Part shown: one piece after another, positions 6,383 to 6,526 of the stretch
Layout: each line of letters starts with the position of its first letter
Numbering within the stretch: position 1 is the first letter of the stretch
The notes under the pieces: model-generated
What the model was told of the DNA's origin: nothing
What the model saw: the letters and a program-made list of their open reading frames with translations, nothing else
Databases searched by the model: none
Made by a program: the position numbers and the translations under genes
From: Bradyrhizobium sp.
GTDB lineage: Bacteria > Pseudomonadota > Alphaproteobacteria > Rhizobiales > Xanthobacteraceae
Reading direction: 5' to 3'
Length of the DNA stretch: 6,526 nucleotides
Assembly (NCBI GenBank): GCA_025960445.1
Contig: JAICIT010000150.1
Location: forward strand, 1 to 6,526

Positions 6383-6526
6383 TCAGTGCGAAACCACAAC
6401 GGTCGTTCCAACGGAAACGCGCTGGTAAAGATCGCTGATATCACCGTTCAACATCCGGATGCAGCCATAAGAGACGAAGCCGCCGACCGAGCTTGGCCTG
6501 TTGGTGCCGTGAATCGCGTATTCGCC
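6383..6526 (-). CDS. L,D-transpeptidase (YkuD domain), C-terminal end, cut by right window edge
   Basis: The minus strand from the right edge gives 47 codons ending in TGA at 6385-6383. The fragment contains the YkuD catalytic motif: HGTN at fragment residues 6-9, then S-x-G-C-I-R-M at 19-25, with the nucleophilic Cys at 22 and the preceding His at 6. It finishes with GTTVVVSH, a common end for the domain. The family forms 3-3 cross-links in peptidoglycan or attaches proteins to it in the periplasm. The signal peptide and any added domains lie outside the window, so the subfamily cannot be given. Both visible catalytic residues are intact. It converges with the SdhAF4-type gene. Confidence 0.93.
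   Translation of the reverse strand, partial: GEYAIHGTNRPSSVGGFVSYGCIRMLNGDISDLYQRVSVGTTVVVSH

Noticed and set aside
1..6526. Search for a defence system, mobile element, CRISPR array or prophage fragment
   Set aside because: No transposase, integrase, long terminal repeats, regularly spaced repeats or toxin-antitoxin-like pairs were seen. All substantial coding sequence is assigned to known families with even codon style.

Overview
The window is high-GC DNA (roughly 60-65% by eye) and looks like chromosomal housekeeping sequence from an alphaproteobacterium. The best fit is the Bradyrhizobium / Rhodopseudomonas / Nitrobacter group (Nitrobacteraceae). That placement rests on protein style and on remembered gene order (rsmB, heparinase II/III-like gene, purH), not on a search.

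Layout. Four genes run leftward on the minus strand, in transcription order: rsmB (5950 to 4601, 16S rRNA m5C methyltransferase), a heparinase II/III family protein (4482 to 2731), purH (2637 to 1045, last two steps of IMP synthesis), and the N-terminal 291 codons of a secreted gamma-glutamyltransferase (875 to the left edge, where it is cut off). The gaps between them are 118, 93 and 169 bp. The first three could be one transcript. The 169-bp gap before the gamma-glutamyltransferase holds a weak hairpin after purH and a candidate promoter, so that gene may be separate. Divergent from rsmB, on the plus strand, is a 72-codon gene of the DUF1674 / SdhAF4 family (6134-6352, succinate dehydrogenase assembly). 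It converges on the C-terminal 47 codons of an L,D-transpeptidase (minus strand, 6526 to 6383), cut by the right edge.

How the genes relate. They do not form one pathway. rRNA modification, purine synthesis, respiratory-complex assembly, peptidoglycan cross-linking and glutathione / gamma-glutamyl turnover sit side by side. The least understood member is the heparinase-like protein: it resembles polysaccharide lyases but has no visible signal peptide, and its substrate cannot be read from the sequence.

I found no mobile element, CRISPR array, tRNA, rRNA, phage gene or defence system, and no sign of a new multi-gene system. The points worth a second look are small: competing inverted repeats and a palindrome in the purH leader, a 7-bp hairpin just upstream of the heparinase-like gene, and inverted repeats over the candidate gamma-glutamyltransferase promoter. 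The many long open frames opposite the real genes are explained by GC-rich codon bias.
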